Shown here in pieces: positions 25,305 to 33,190 of a stretch of DNA of 64,000 nt (its first letter is position 1; the number at the start of each line of letters is the position of its first letter). Both the position numbers and the translations under genes were made by a program. The notes beneath the pieces were generated by a model. It saw nothing but the letters and a program-made list of their open reading frames with translations, made no database searches and was not told the DNA's origin. This DNA comes from Polaribacter cellanae (GTDB lineage: Bacteria; Bacteroidota; Bacteroidia; Flavobacteriales; Flavobacteriaceae). The stretch lies in assembly GCF_017569185.1 (NCBI RefSeq), contig NZ_CP071869.1, positions 1,054,001 through 1,118,000 on the forward strand, read 5' to 3'.

Positions 25305-25371
25305 CGTATGTTTGTGTTTGATTAAATTGAAGAATAAAAATACATAAAGTTCATTGAAAAAAGGATAAAAA

Positions 25372-25570
25372 TGTTTTGTTTTGATACTTAAACAAACAAA
25401 GAACTAGGTAAGTGCAAGAAACAAACCTTGATAATGCATTTGCATATATCGTCTTTCAGAATATCCTCTTACCTAGCTTTCTTTCTTTAGAACCTGAACA
25501 GTATTTTAGGAATAATTTCAATAATTATATCCAGTATTATTACGAGGTTAGGCTGTGGGAAGAATTCTTT
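25372..25570 (+). ncRNA. Candidate IS110 bridge RNA (target loop then donor loop)
   Basis: A fold found by eye. 5' hairpin: TGTTTTGTTT (25372-25381) with AAACAAACA (25390-25398). Target loop: stem CTAGGTAAG (25404-25412) with CTTACCTAG (25468-25476), apical hairpin 25430-25450, AAACCT (25423-25428) on the 5' side equal to the target's left half, and TTTCAG (25454-25459) on the 3' side pairing partly with CTGTGA. Donor loop: stem AACCT (25491-25495) with AGGTT (25545-25549), apical hairpin 25509-25532, ACAGTATTT (25498-25506) against the right end ACAGTATCT, and TACGAG (25541-25546), the exact complement of CTCGTA at the left end. IS110-group bridge RNAs are known to lie upstream of the transposase in this order. 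The exact RNA ends are inferred. Confidence 0.8.
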
Positions 25571-25584
25571 GTAAATCTAACAAA

Positions 25585-26592
25585 ATGGACAAAGTAATTA
25601 AACAAGTAGTAGGCATTGATGTTTCTTGTAAGAAATTTGATGTATGTTTTCAAGAGCAAACACAAACAGGAAGTTTAAGTATTAAAGGCACACGTAGTTT
25701 TAGTAATGATCTAAAAGGCTTTAAAGACTATTTAATATGGTTTTCTAAACGTAAAAAGGAAGTTTATTTAGTTCATATTATGGAGGCTACAGGTGTTTAT
25801 CATGAGAATTTATGTTATTTCTTATTTGAACAGCAAGAAAAAGTAAGTGTACAATTAGCACAAAAGATAAAATATTTTGGAAAAAGTTTACATCAAAAAA
25901 CAAAAACAGATAAAGCTGATGCTAAATTAATCGCTCTTTTTGGGTTTTCATTTTCAGTAGCATTATGGGAACCAATTAGTGAACATTTTCAAGCCATAAA
26001 AGACTTGTGTAGAATGTTATCACAATTAAAAAAATCTAAATCTGCAACACAATCTCAATTGCATGCGTTTGAGAGTAAACACGGTGTTTTGGAAGAAGTG
26101 CTTACAATTATGAATAAGCTATTGGTTCAGCAAGAAGATAGTATAAATGAGTGTGAAAAAGAAATAAAATTATGGGTCTCAAAAGACAAAGATTTAGAAG
26201 AAAAAATTAATAGAATAACAGCAATTAAAGGCATTCAAATGCTTACTGTTGTTAAATTATTAGCAGAAACAGATGGTTTTAGAAAATGTAGTAGTATTCG
26301 TAAATTAGTCAGTTATGCTGGTTTAGATGTTGTAGAAAATCAATCTGGAACTAAATCAGGGCGAACTAGAATTTCAAAAAAAGGGAACTCGCATATAAGA
26401 GAAGCGTTGTATATGCCAGCACTTTGTGCTTCTAGATTTGATCAGAGAATGAAAACTTTCTATAAAAGATTAAATGAAAAACAAAATACTAAAAAACAAG
26501 GAGTTATTGCTGTGATGAGAAAACTATTAATTGTAATTTATACCTTATGGAAAAATGAGCAACAGTATAATCCAGAATATCAATGGAAATAA
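25585..26592 (+). CDS. IS110-family transposase (DEDD recombinase)
   Basis: 335 residues. The N-terminal RuvC-like domain shows all four acidic residues of the IS110 type: D12 (GIDVS), E67 (IMEATGVYHENL), D109 and D112 (KTDKADAKLIA). A coiled-coil stretch (about 135-200) is followed by the Tnp_IS116/IS110/IS902 domain with IKGIQMLTVVKLLAETDGF and YAGLDVVENQSGTKSGRTRISKKGNSHIREALYMPA. That segment carries the conserved Ser that attacks DNA in IS110 enzymes. The start at 25585 was chosen because upstream codons lie in the bridge RNA region. Complete, with no frameshift. Confidence 0.95.
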   Translation: MDKVIKQVVGIDVSCKKFDVCFQEQTQTGSLSIKGTRSFSNDLKGFKDYLIWFSKRKKEVYLVHIMEATGVYHENLCYFLFEQQEKVSVQLAQKIKYFGKSLHQKTKTDKADAKLIALFGFSFSVALWEPISEHFQAIKDLCRMLSQLKKSKSATQSQLHAFESKHGVLEEVLTIMNKLLVQQEDSINECEKEIKLWVSKDKDLEEKINRITAIKGIQMLTVVKLLAETDGFRKCSSIRKLVSYAGLDVVENQSGTKSGRTRISKKGNSHIREALYMPALCASRFDQRMKTFYKRLNEKQNTKKQGVIAVMRKLLIVIYTLWKNEQQYNPEYQWK

Positions 26593-26596
26593 AAAA

Positions 26597-26614
26597 GGGC
26601 GAAATGAATCGCCC
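26597..26614. other. Hairpin in the right end of the IS110 element
   Basis: GGGCGA and TCGCCC form a six-base-pair stem around AATGAA, five bases after the transposase stop. No T tract follows on the plus strand. It may end the transposase message or be a structural part of the right end. Confidence 0.5.
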
Positions 26615-26720
26615 ACAGGATAATCATAAAATTGATTTCCTAAATGAAATATAAAAATAGAAAATTAATATAAATAAATTAGGATTTTAACACAGTATCT
26701 GTGAGGTTTAGAAATAGTAT

Positions 26721-27524
26721 TTATAACTTATAATGATTCATTAACAACTTCTCGAACCAAGTATCTGGTAAAATTCGTTTCAAAACAATCGAGAATTTCT
26801 CTAAAAACCCACCCACTTTATAATGTATTTTCGGATTTTTAGTATTGATGATTTTAAAGACTTTTTCAGCCATTTCAATTGGGTTTTTCCCAGTGTTTAC
26901 ATGAGCATCCATCAAATCTAAATTGGCTTTGTAGTTTTCTTTGTACACGGAATCGTCGAAAAGTGGTGTGTGGTACCTTCTGGAAATAATATCTGTCGCA
27001 AAATCTCCTGGAGCCACATTTACCAAATCTATTCCATATCTTTTTACTTCCATTCTTATGGCTTCTGTTACCAGTTCTAAAGCTCCTTTAGATGATGAGT
27101 AAATTCCTCTAAAAGGCAACCCCATATAACCAGCAATGGAAGTTGTGTTGATTATAAGTCCACATTTTTGCTCACGCATGTAAGGCAAAACTGTTTTAAT
27201 AACATCAATTGCTCCAAAAAAGTTGGTGTTAAATGCGTTTCGCATTTCGTCTGTTGGTGTTTCTTCAATTGGTCCAGTAACTCCAATCCCTGCATTATTT
27301 ACTAAAATATCTATCTTACCTTCAACACTTATAATAGAAGATATTGTGGCTTTAATAGTTTCAACATTTAAAACATCTAAAGCAATTAATTTGAAGTTAA
27401 AATCTTCTATATTTTTAGGGTTTCTGCTGGTTCCATAAACAATAAATCCTTTTTCAGATAAAAAAGTAGCAATTGCTTTCCCTATTCCAGAAGAAGCGCC
27501 AGTAACTAATACAACTTTAGACAT
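26721..27524 (-). CDS. Short-chain dehydrogenase/reductase
   Basis: 267 residues with the classical SDR marks: nucleotide loop TGASSGIGKAIA (about 8-19), NNAGIG (about 85-90), catalytic Ser in INTTSIAGYMG, and the YSSSKGALE motif with Tyr and Lys (about 153-157). The substrate is unknown; the extended C-terminal part (FEKFSIVLKRILPDTWFEKLLMNHYKL) resembles membrane-associated retinol- or lipid-type SDRs. Its stop lies 14 bases from the rebuilt palindrome next to the IS, so the palindrome may be its native terminator and the IS has split it. Confidence 0.88.
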   Translation of the reverse strand: MSKVVLVTGASSGIGKAIATFLSEKGFIVYGTSRNPKNIEDFNFKLIALDVLNVETIKATISSIISVEGKIDILVNNAGIGVTGPIEETPTDEMRNAFNTNFFGAIDVIKTVLPYMREQKCGLIINTTSIAGYMGLPFRGIYSSSKGALELVTEAIRMEVKRYGIDLVNVAPGDFATDIISRRYHTPLFDDSVYKENYKANLDLMDAHVNTGKNPIEMAEKVFKIINTKNPKIHYKVGGFLEKFSIVLKRILPDTWFEKLLMNHYKL

Positions 27525-27774
27525 GTTTTGGTTTCAAATTCAATATTTAAAATTCAATATTTGTAGTTGAACTTTAAAGTTTTGCAAATATCTTAAAATA
27601 TTAATAAAGAAAACGAGAAATTTTATAAGAAGTAATGTTTTATAAGCAAAGTCTCTATACAGTTTGTCATCTTTAAAGAATCCTACGATTTGCTGCTCAC
27701 TCGTGTGTGAGGCACTTTCAGCGTGACAACCTAAAAAATAAAAAAAAATAATCTAAATTTAGGGTACAAAAAAT

Positions 27775-27868
27775 GGCAAGCTATCTACATCACACTGCTA
27801 CAACCTAATACCTTTGCTGTGTTCCCACCCTGGAGGATTCAAAGGGAGCTAGTTGTGTAGGACTTGCC
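27775..27868 (-). ncRNA. ffs: Signal recognition particle RNA (bacterial small type)
   Basis: Read on the minus strand, GGCAAG (27863-27868) pairs with CTTGCC (27775-27780) to close the helix. The tip carries the conserved domain IV signature CCAGG-GTGGGAACACAGCAAAGG (27811-27833), including the GGAA tetraloop and asymmetric AGCA bulge that bind Ffh. The intervening strands (TCCTACACAACTAGCTCC against GGTTGTAGCAGTGTGATGTAG) pair imperfectly along the length. At about 94-100 nt it is the usual size for Bacteroidetes. Ends are estimated from pairing. ftsY, the SRP receptor gene, is also in this window. Confidence 0.9.
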
Positions 27869-28046
27869 ACTGCAAATTTACAATAGATTTTTATTTTAAC
27901 AATTAAAAAATCTTAAAAATTTTGTAACATTTTTAAATGTTTGAATACTAATTAATTGTTGCAATAGTTTTTAGAAAAAAACTAAAAACAGAATACTATT
28001 TCGACGAAATGAATATATTTGTATAACTAACTAAATCAGTAAAAAA

Positions 28047-28568
28047 ATGGAAAATCAAGCAAGTAGTAAAAGTATTATTTTAAATTATGGATTAACACTT
28101 GGTATTATAAGTGTTGTAATTAACTTAATTGTATATGCAATGGGTATGCATTTAGACCCACATTGGTCAGTTGCTTTAATATCTGGAATTTTATTTATTG
28201 TTTTTATCATATTTGGTATAAAAAAGTTTAAAGAAACCAATGGTGGATTTATGTCTTGGGGTCAAGGTGTAAAAGTTGGTGTAGGTGTAGCGATAATAGC
28301 AGCACTTATTGGTGTAATTTACAATTACATTTTTATGAATTTTATTGAACCAGAATTTATGAATCAAGTTATGGAAGTTCAAAATCAAAAACTAATGGAT
28401 CAAGGTATGACTCAAGAACAAATTGAGAATGCAAATGAAATGGGAAAAGCATTTAGAGGACCTGGAATGATGGCTGCAATGGGAATTATTGGAAGTGCTA
28501 TTGGTGGTTTTGTAGTTGCAGCAATCGCAGCAGCAATCATGAAAAAATCTGAAGAAGAAACATACTAA
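28047..28568 (+). CDS. DUF4199 membrane protein
   Basis: 173 residues with four hydrophobic segments (about 10-30, 40-57, 78-98 and 142-165) and a Met/Gln-rich loop (EPEFMNQVMEVQNQKLMDQGMTQEQIENANEMGKAF). This is the layout of the DUF4199 family, common in Bacteroidetes, inner-membrane and of unknown function. A TATATTTG at 28014-28021 fits the -7 box. The gene is the first of a plus-strand series, usually next to a family 2 glycosyltransferase in flavobacteria, as here. Confidence 0.85.
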   Translation: MENQASSKSIILNYGLTLGIISVVINLIVYAMGMHLDPHWSVALISGILFIVFIIFGIKKFKETNGGFMSWGQGVKVGVGVAIIAALIGVIYNYIFMNFIEPEFMNQVMEVQNQKLMDQGMTQEQIENANEMGKAFRGPGMMAAMGIIGSAIGGFVVAAIAAAIMKKSEEETY

Positions 28569-28581
28569 ATCTTAAAGTTCG

Positions 28582-28612
28582 TTGTTCCATATCTAATAAA
28601 ATAGTAACTTTG
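28582..28612 (+). promoter_or_regulatory. Flavobacterial-type promoter before the GT2 gene
   Basis: TTG at 28582-28584, a 20-base spacer, and TAACTTTG at 28605-28612 match the Bacteroidetes -33 TTG and -7 TAnnTTTG consensus at near-ideal spacing, 33 bases before the glycosyltransferase start. It would drive the GT2, mutase, exporter and LTA-synthase-like genes. Confidence 0.6.
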
Positions 28613-28644
28613 AACATTCAAATTTAGAACTCTGAACCTTATAT

Positions 28645-29601
28645 ATGGAAATTTCGGTAGTAATACCACTTCTTAACGAAGAAGAATCTTTACAAGAATT
28701 ACACGATTGGATTGCAAAAGTTATGCAATCCAATCGTTATTTATATGAAATTATTTTTATTGACGATGGTAGTACAGATACTTCTTGGAAAGTAATCGAA
28801 AAACTATCTAAAAAACACGACTCTGTAAAAGGAATTCGTTTTCAAAAAAACTATGGTAAATCGCAGGCTTTAGATGCAGGTTTCGAACTTGCACAAGGAG
28901 ATGTTGTCATAACAATGGATGCAGATTTGCAAGACAATCCAGAAGAAATTCCAGAATTATACGACCTGATTGTAAAAGAAGATTTCGATCTTATTTCTGG
29001 TTGGAAAAAGAAACGTTACGATAATGTAATTACCAAAAATATTCCTTCAAAATTATTTAATGCGGCTGCAAGAAAAACTTCAGGCTTAAAATTACACGAT
29101 TTTAATTGCGGTTTAAAAGCTTACAAAAACGAAGTAATTAAAACCGTAAAAGTAAGTGGAGAAATGCACAGATACATTCCTGTTTTGGCAAAAAACGAAG
29201 GTTTTACAAAAATCGGCGAAAAAGTGGTGCAACACCAAGCTAGAAAATATGGTGTTACAAAGTTTGGTATGGATCGATTTGTAAATGGTTTTCTCGATTT
29301 AATTACCATTTCTTTTTTATCGAAATTCGGAAAAAGGCCCATGCACTTTTTTGGACTTTGGGGAACTTTTATGTTCTTATTCGGAACCACAAGCGCGTTT
29401 TATATTGGTGTTTTAAAGTTATACAAACTCTACAATGGTATTAAAACTATTTTAGTAACTGACAATCCCTGGTTTTACATTGCTCTTACTTCTATGATTT
29501 TGGGAACTTTATTATTTTTAGCAGGTTTTATTGGCGAATTAATAATAAAGACCAAAAGCAACGAAAAACACTATTCAATAAAGGAAAAACTCAATTTCTA
29601 A
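28645..29601 (+). CDS. Membrane-bound family 2 glycosyltransferase, DPM1/ArnC/GtrB type
   Basis: 318 residues with a GT-A domain (VVIPLLNEEESLQELHDWIAKVM; FIDDGSTDTSW; DXD-type MDADLQDNPEEIP at about 92-104; HDFNCGLKAYKNEV). Two C-terminal membrane helices follow (about 233-256 and 272-300). This is the architecture of enzymes that transfer a sugar from a nucleotide to undecaprenyl or another lipid phosphate at the inner membrane. The sugar cannot be predicted. It is followed by a phosphosugar mutase, an exporter and an LTA-synthase-like enzyme, so it is likely part of envelope glycan or glycolipid modification. Confidence 0.9.
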   Translation: MEISVVIPLLNEEESLQELHDWIAKVMQSNRYLYEIIFIDDGSTDTSWKVIEKLSKKHDSVKGIRFQKNYGKSQALDAGFELAQGDVVITMDADLQDNPEEIPELYDLIVKEDFDLISGWKKKRYDNVITKNIPSKLFNAAARKTSGLKLHDFNCGLKAYKNEVIKTVKVSGEMHRYIPVLAKNEGFTKIGEKVVQHQARKYGVTKFGMDRFVNGFLDLITISFLSKFGKRPMHFFGLWGTFMFLFGTTSAFYIGVLKLYKLYNGIKTILVTDNPWFYIALTSMILGTLLFLAGFIGELIIKTKSNEKHYSIKEKLNF

Positions 29602-29639
29602 AATGTATATTTGTATTTTATTCATAAAAATTAACTAAA

Positions 29640-31355
29640 ATGAACGAAATCTTAGATAAAGCAAAAAAGTGGCTCTCTCCTACTTTCGATATTGAAACAC
29701 AACAAGAAATTCAGCAATTGGTAAGTTCAAATTCTTCAGATTTGGCAGACAGATTTTATAAAGACATGGAGTTTGGAACTGGTGGAATGCGTGGAATTAT
29801 GGGAGCAGGAACTAACAGAATAAATAAATATACATTAGGAAGAGCAACACAAGGTTTATCTAATTATTTAAATAAAAACGTACAAAACGAACAATTAAAA
29901 GTTGCAATCGCGTACGATTGCAGGCATAACAGCAAAAAGTTCGCAAAAATTGTTGCAGATGTTTTATCAGCAAACAATATGAAAGTATTTTTATTTGAAG
30001 ATTTAAGACCCACACCAGAATTATCTTTTGCTGTACGTCATTTAGGCTGTGATGCAGGTATTGTATTAACAGCCTCTCACAACCCGCCAGAATACAATGG
30101 TTACAAAGTGTATTGGGCAGATGGTGGGCAAATTGTGCCTCCACATGATAGTGGAATTATTAATGAAGTAAATTCTTTAGATTTTTCGGAAATTAAATTC
30201 GAAGCAAATGAAAATTTAATAGAAATTATTGGTAAACAAGTAGATGATGCTTTTATTGAAGGTTCTGTAAAAAACGGAAAACTTTTTGATAAAATAAATC
30301 GTAACAATTTAAAAATAGTTTTTACTTCTTTACATGGAACTTCGATTGTTTCTGTGCCAGATGCTTTACAAAAAGCAGGTTATACAGATGTACATATTGT
30401 TGAAAAACAAAGAGAACCAAATGGAGATTTCCCAACTGTAAAATCGCCAAATCCAGAAGAGCCAGAAGCTTTAAAAATGGCAACTGACTTAGCCAATAAA
30501 ATTGATGCAGATATTGTGATTGGTACAGACCCAGATTGTGATAGATTGGGAGTCGCTGTTAGAGATACAAATGGAAATATGAAATTGATGAATGGAAACC
30601 AAACCATGGTTGTTATGACGGAGTTTCTATTAAGAAAATGGAAAGAAGAAGGCAAAATTAATGGAAACCAGTTTGTAGGTTCTACCATTGTTTCTACAGA
30701 ATTAGTAAATGATGTTGCTACCAATTATGGTGTAGAAACCAAAGTTTGCTTAACTGGTTTTAAATGGATTGCAAAATTAATTAGAGATGCATCTAATTTA
30801 GATTTTATTGGTGGTGGAGAAGAGAGTTTTGGATATATGGTAGGCGATTTTGTAAGAGATAAAGATGCAGTAACTGCAACACTTTTAGCTTGTGAAGTTG
30901 CGGCTCTAGCAAAACAAAATGGAAGTTCTTTTTATGAAGAATTATTAGCAATTTATGTTCGAAATAATTTTTACAAAGAGCATTTAATTTCTATTACCAA
31001 AAAGGGCATGGATGGCGCTACAGAAATAAAGCAAATGTTAAGCGATATGAGAAATAACCCTTTAACTGAAATAGATGGAGAAAAAATAGAAACGCTTACA
31101 GATTACGATGCTTCTATTCAAAAAAACTTACTTACGGGTAAAGAAACAACAATCGATTTACCAAAGTCGAATGTTTTAATTTATCAAACAGAAAAAGGAA
31201 CTAGAGTTGCTGCAAGACCAAGTGGAACTGAGCCTAAAATTAAATTTTATTTCAGTGTAAATGCTCCTTTAGATGTAAAAGAAAATGCAGGTAAGATAGA
31301 AACTGCATTGGATGCTAAAATTCAACGTATTATTAAAGAAATGAAGCTAAATTAA
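29640..31355 (+). CDS. Phosphoglucomutase/phosphomannomutase family enzyme
   Basis: 571 residues, an alpha-D-phosphohexomutase of the longer PgcA-like bacterial subgroup. Substrate and metal sites are visible: GTGGMRGIMG near the N-terminus, the phosphoserine loop TASHNPPEYNGYKVYW (Ser about residue 146), the metal-binding DPDCDRLG (about 298-305), the sugar-binding GGGEESFGYM, and the phosphate-binding RPSGTEPKIKFY. It interconverts hexose 1- and 6-phosphates to feed nucleotide sugar supply. Its stop overlaps the start of the exporter gene (TAATG). Confidence 0.93.
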   Translation: MNEILDKAKKWLSPTFDIETQQEIQQLVSSNSSDLADRFYKDMEFGTGGMRGIMGAGTNRINKYTLGRATQGLSNYLNKNVQNEQLKVAIAYDCRHNSKKFAKIVADVLSANNMKVFLFEDLRPTPELSFAVRHLGCDAGIVLTASHNPPEYNGYKVYWADGGQIVPPHDSGIINEVNSLDFSEIKFEANENLIEIIGKQVDDAFIEGSVKNGKLFDKINRNNLKIVFTSLHGTSIVSVPDALQKAGYTDVHIVEKQREPNGDFPTVKSPNPEEPEALKMATDLANKIDADIVIGTDPDCDRLGVAVRDTNGNMKLMNGNQTMVVMTEFLLRKWKEEGKINGNQFVGSTIVSTELVNDVATNYGVETKVCLTGFKWIAKLIRDASNLDFIGGGEESFGYMVGDFVRDKDAVTATLLACEVAALAKQNGSSFYEELLAIYVRNNFYKEHLISITKKGMDGATEIKQMLSDMRNNPLTEIDGEKIETLTDYDASIQKNLLTGKETTIDLPKSNVLIYQTEKGTRVAARPSGTEPKIKFYFSVNAPLDVKENAGKIETALDAKIQRIIKEMKLN

Positions 31356-33184
31356 TGGGCTACTTTAAGGACATTTTAAAATATGAGAAAAAGTACAGGA
31401 AATTTACGGTTTTAAACATTGTATTTAACATTCTGTATGCTATTTTTAATGTGCTTTCTGTTTTAGCTTTTATTCCTGTTTTAGGAATTCTTTTTGGGAC
31501 GGATAAAAAAGTAACCAGCAAACCTACTTACGAGGGAATTACTAAAATAGGTTCGTTTTTAAAAGAGAATTTCTATCATTTTATTTCTCAAAAAATTGAA
31601 ACGAATGGAGAAATAAATACACTTTTTTTTATCTGTCTATTAGCATTGTCTTTGTTTTTTCTTAAAAATTTATTTCGCTATTTAGCTTCTTATGTAATTA
31701 CATTTTTACGAACTGGAGTTGTAAAAGATTTACGTGATAAATTATATCGTAAAATTATAGAATTGCCTATTGCTTATTTTTCAGAAAAAAGAAAAGGAGA
31801 TATTATTGCACGAATGACTTCTGATGTGCAAGAAGTAGAAAACTCTATTTTAACTTCTATTGAAGTAATGGTAAGAGAACCATTAACAGTGGTAATTTCT
31901 ATAAGCATTATGTTGTTTATGAGTATAAAATTAACACTCTTTGTATTTGTTTTATTACCAGTTTCTGGTTTTATAATTTCTTCTATCAGTAAAAAATTAA
32001 AAGCTAGCTCTGTTAAAGCTCAAAAAGAGACTGGAAATTTTTTATCATTTATTGAAGAAACCCTAACTGGTTTAAGAATTATTAAAGGATTTAATGCAGA
32101 AAATGTAATTGAGAAGAAATTCAATAATTCTACAAGTAGTTTTAAGCAACTAATGACAAGTGTTTTCCACAGACAATCTTTAGCTTCTCCAATGAGTGAA
32201 TTTTTAGGGTCTGCAACTATAATTGCCATTCTTTGGTATGGAGGAACAGAAGTTTTATCTAAAACAAGCGCCTTACAACCAGATGAATTTATGGGATATA
32301 TTGTGTTGTTTTACACTGTTTTAAACCCTATTAAATTAATTACTACCACTTTTTACAATATCCAAAAAGGAGAAGCTTCTGCAGAAAGAATTATGCAAGT
32401 TTTAAATACAGAAAACAGTATAAAAGACAAACCAAATGCCATTGTAAAACAAAATTTTACAGATAAAATTGAGTTTAAAAATATTTCTTTTAAATACAAA
32501 AACGATTATGTTTTAAGAGATTTCTCTTTAACGATTAATAAAGGAGAAACTGTTGCTTTGGTTGGGCAATCTGGAAGTGGAAAATCTACTTTAGCCAATT
32601 TAATTACCCGTTTTTACGATGTAAACAAAGGAGACGTTTTTATCGATGGCGAAAACATAAAAAATATTACTAAAAAATCGTTGCGTGATTTAATGGGAAT
32701 TGTTTCTCAAGATTCAATTTTATTTAACGATACCATTGAAAACAATATTAAATTAGGTGCACAAAATGCCACTGAAGAACACATTTTAGAAGCTGCTAAA
32801 ATTGCAAATGCCTACGAGTTTATAAAAGAGTTACCAGAACAATTCAACAATAACATTGGAGATAGTGGAAATACTATTTCTGGCGGACAAAAACAACGTT
32901 TATCCATTGCAAGAGCGGTTTTAAAAAACCCACCAATTATGATTTTAGACGAAGCCACCTCTGCCTTAGATACAGAATCTGAACAATTGGTACAAGTTGC
33001 TTTAGAAAAAATGATGCAAAACAGAACTTCGTTAGTGATTGCTCACAGATTATCTACCATCCAAAAAGCAGATAAAATTGTGGTACTAAAAAAAGGAAAA
33101 ATTGTAGAACAAGGTAAACATGAAGAGTTACTTGTCAAAAAAGGTGAATATTTTAAATTGGTTACCATGCAAAGTTTAAGCTAA
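31355..33184 (+). CDS. ABC exporter, MsbA-like lipid flippase type
   Basis: 609 residues, a half-transporter with an N-terminal six-helix membrane domain (about 20-335) and a C-terminal ATPase. The ATPase has Walker A GQSGSGKST (about 404-412), Q-loop VSQDSILF, signature SGGQKQRLS, Walker B IMILDEATSALD and the H-loop IAHRLSTI. The family includes MsbA, which flips lipid A, and other lipid or peptide exporters. The genes on both sides argue for lipid-linked glycan export. Its ATG overlaps the preceding stop, so expression is coupled. Confidence 0.9.
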   Translation: MGYFKDILKYEKKYRKFTVLNIVFNILYAIFNVLSVLAFIPVLGILFGTDKKVTSKPTYEGITKIGSFLKENFYHFISQKIETNGEINTLFFICLLALSLFFLKNLFRYLASYVITFLRTGVVKDLRDKLYRKIIELPIAYFSEKRKGDIIARMTSDVQEVENSILTSIEVMVREPLTVVISISIMLFMSIKLTLFVFVLLPVSGFIISSISKKLKASSVKAQKETGNFLSFIEETLTGLRIIKGFNAENVIEKKFNNSTSSFKQLMTSVFHRQSLASPMSEFLGSATIIAILWYGGTEVLSKTSALQPDEFMGYIVLFYTVLNPIKLITTTFYNIQKGEASAERIMQVLNTENSIKDKPNAIVKQNFTDKIEFKNISFKYKNDYVLRDFSLTINKGETVALVGQSGSGKSTLANLITRFYDVNKGDVFIDGENIKNITKKSLRDLMGIVSQDSILFNDTIENNIKLGAQNATEEHILEAAKIANAYEFIKELPEQFNNNIGDSGNTISGGQKQRLSIARAVLKNPPIMILDEATSALDTESEQLVQVALEKMMQNRTSLVIAHRLSTIQKADKIVVLKKGKIVEQGKHEELLVKKGEYFKLVTMQSLS

Positions 33185-33190
33185 ATAATT

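Larger units (their letters stand above)
25303..26698 (+). mobile_element. IS110-family insertion sequence, about 1.4 kb, apparently intact
   Basis: The element is bounded by a CT dinucleotide present once on each side (25303-25304 and 26699-26700). It has no terminal inverted repeats and makes no longer target duplication, as is usual for IS110. It carries a 280-base noncoding left end with a bridge-RNA-like fold, one DEDD transposase gene and a roughly 106-base right end. It split a 14-bp-arm palindrome that is restored perfectly when the element is removed. The transposase reads through without frameshift and both ends are present, so it may still be active. Confidence 0.88.

Noticed and set aside
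25412-25597. 61-codon ORF before the transposase
   Set aside because: It lies across the candidate bridge RNA loops, has no start context and no family character; the stems and guides explain the sequence better.
27668-27729. A tRNA-like or second small RNA near the SRP RNA
   Set aside because: The palindrome TGTCATC...GCGTGACAA is a dispersed repeat of the kind at 25154 and lacks any tRNA features.
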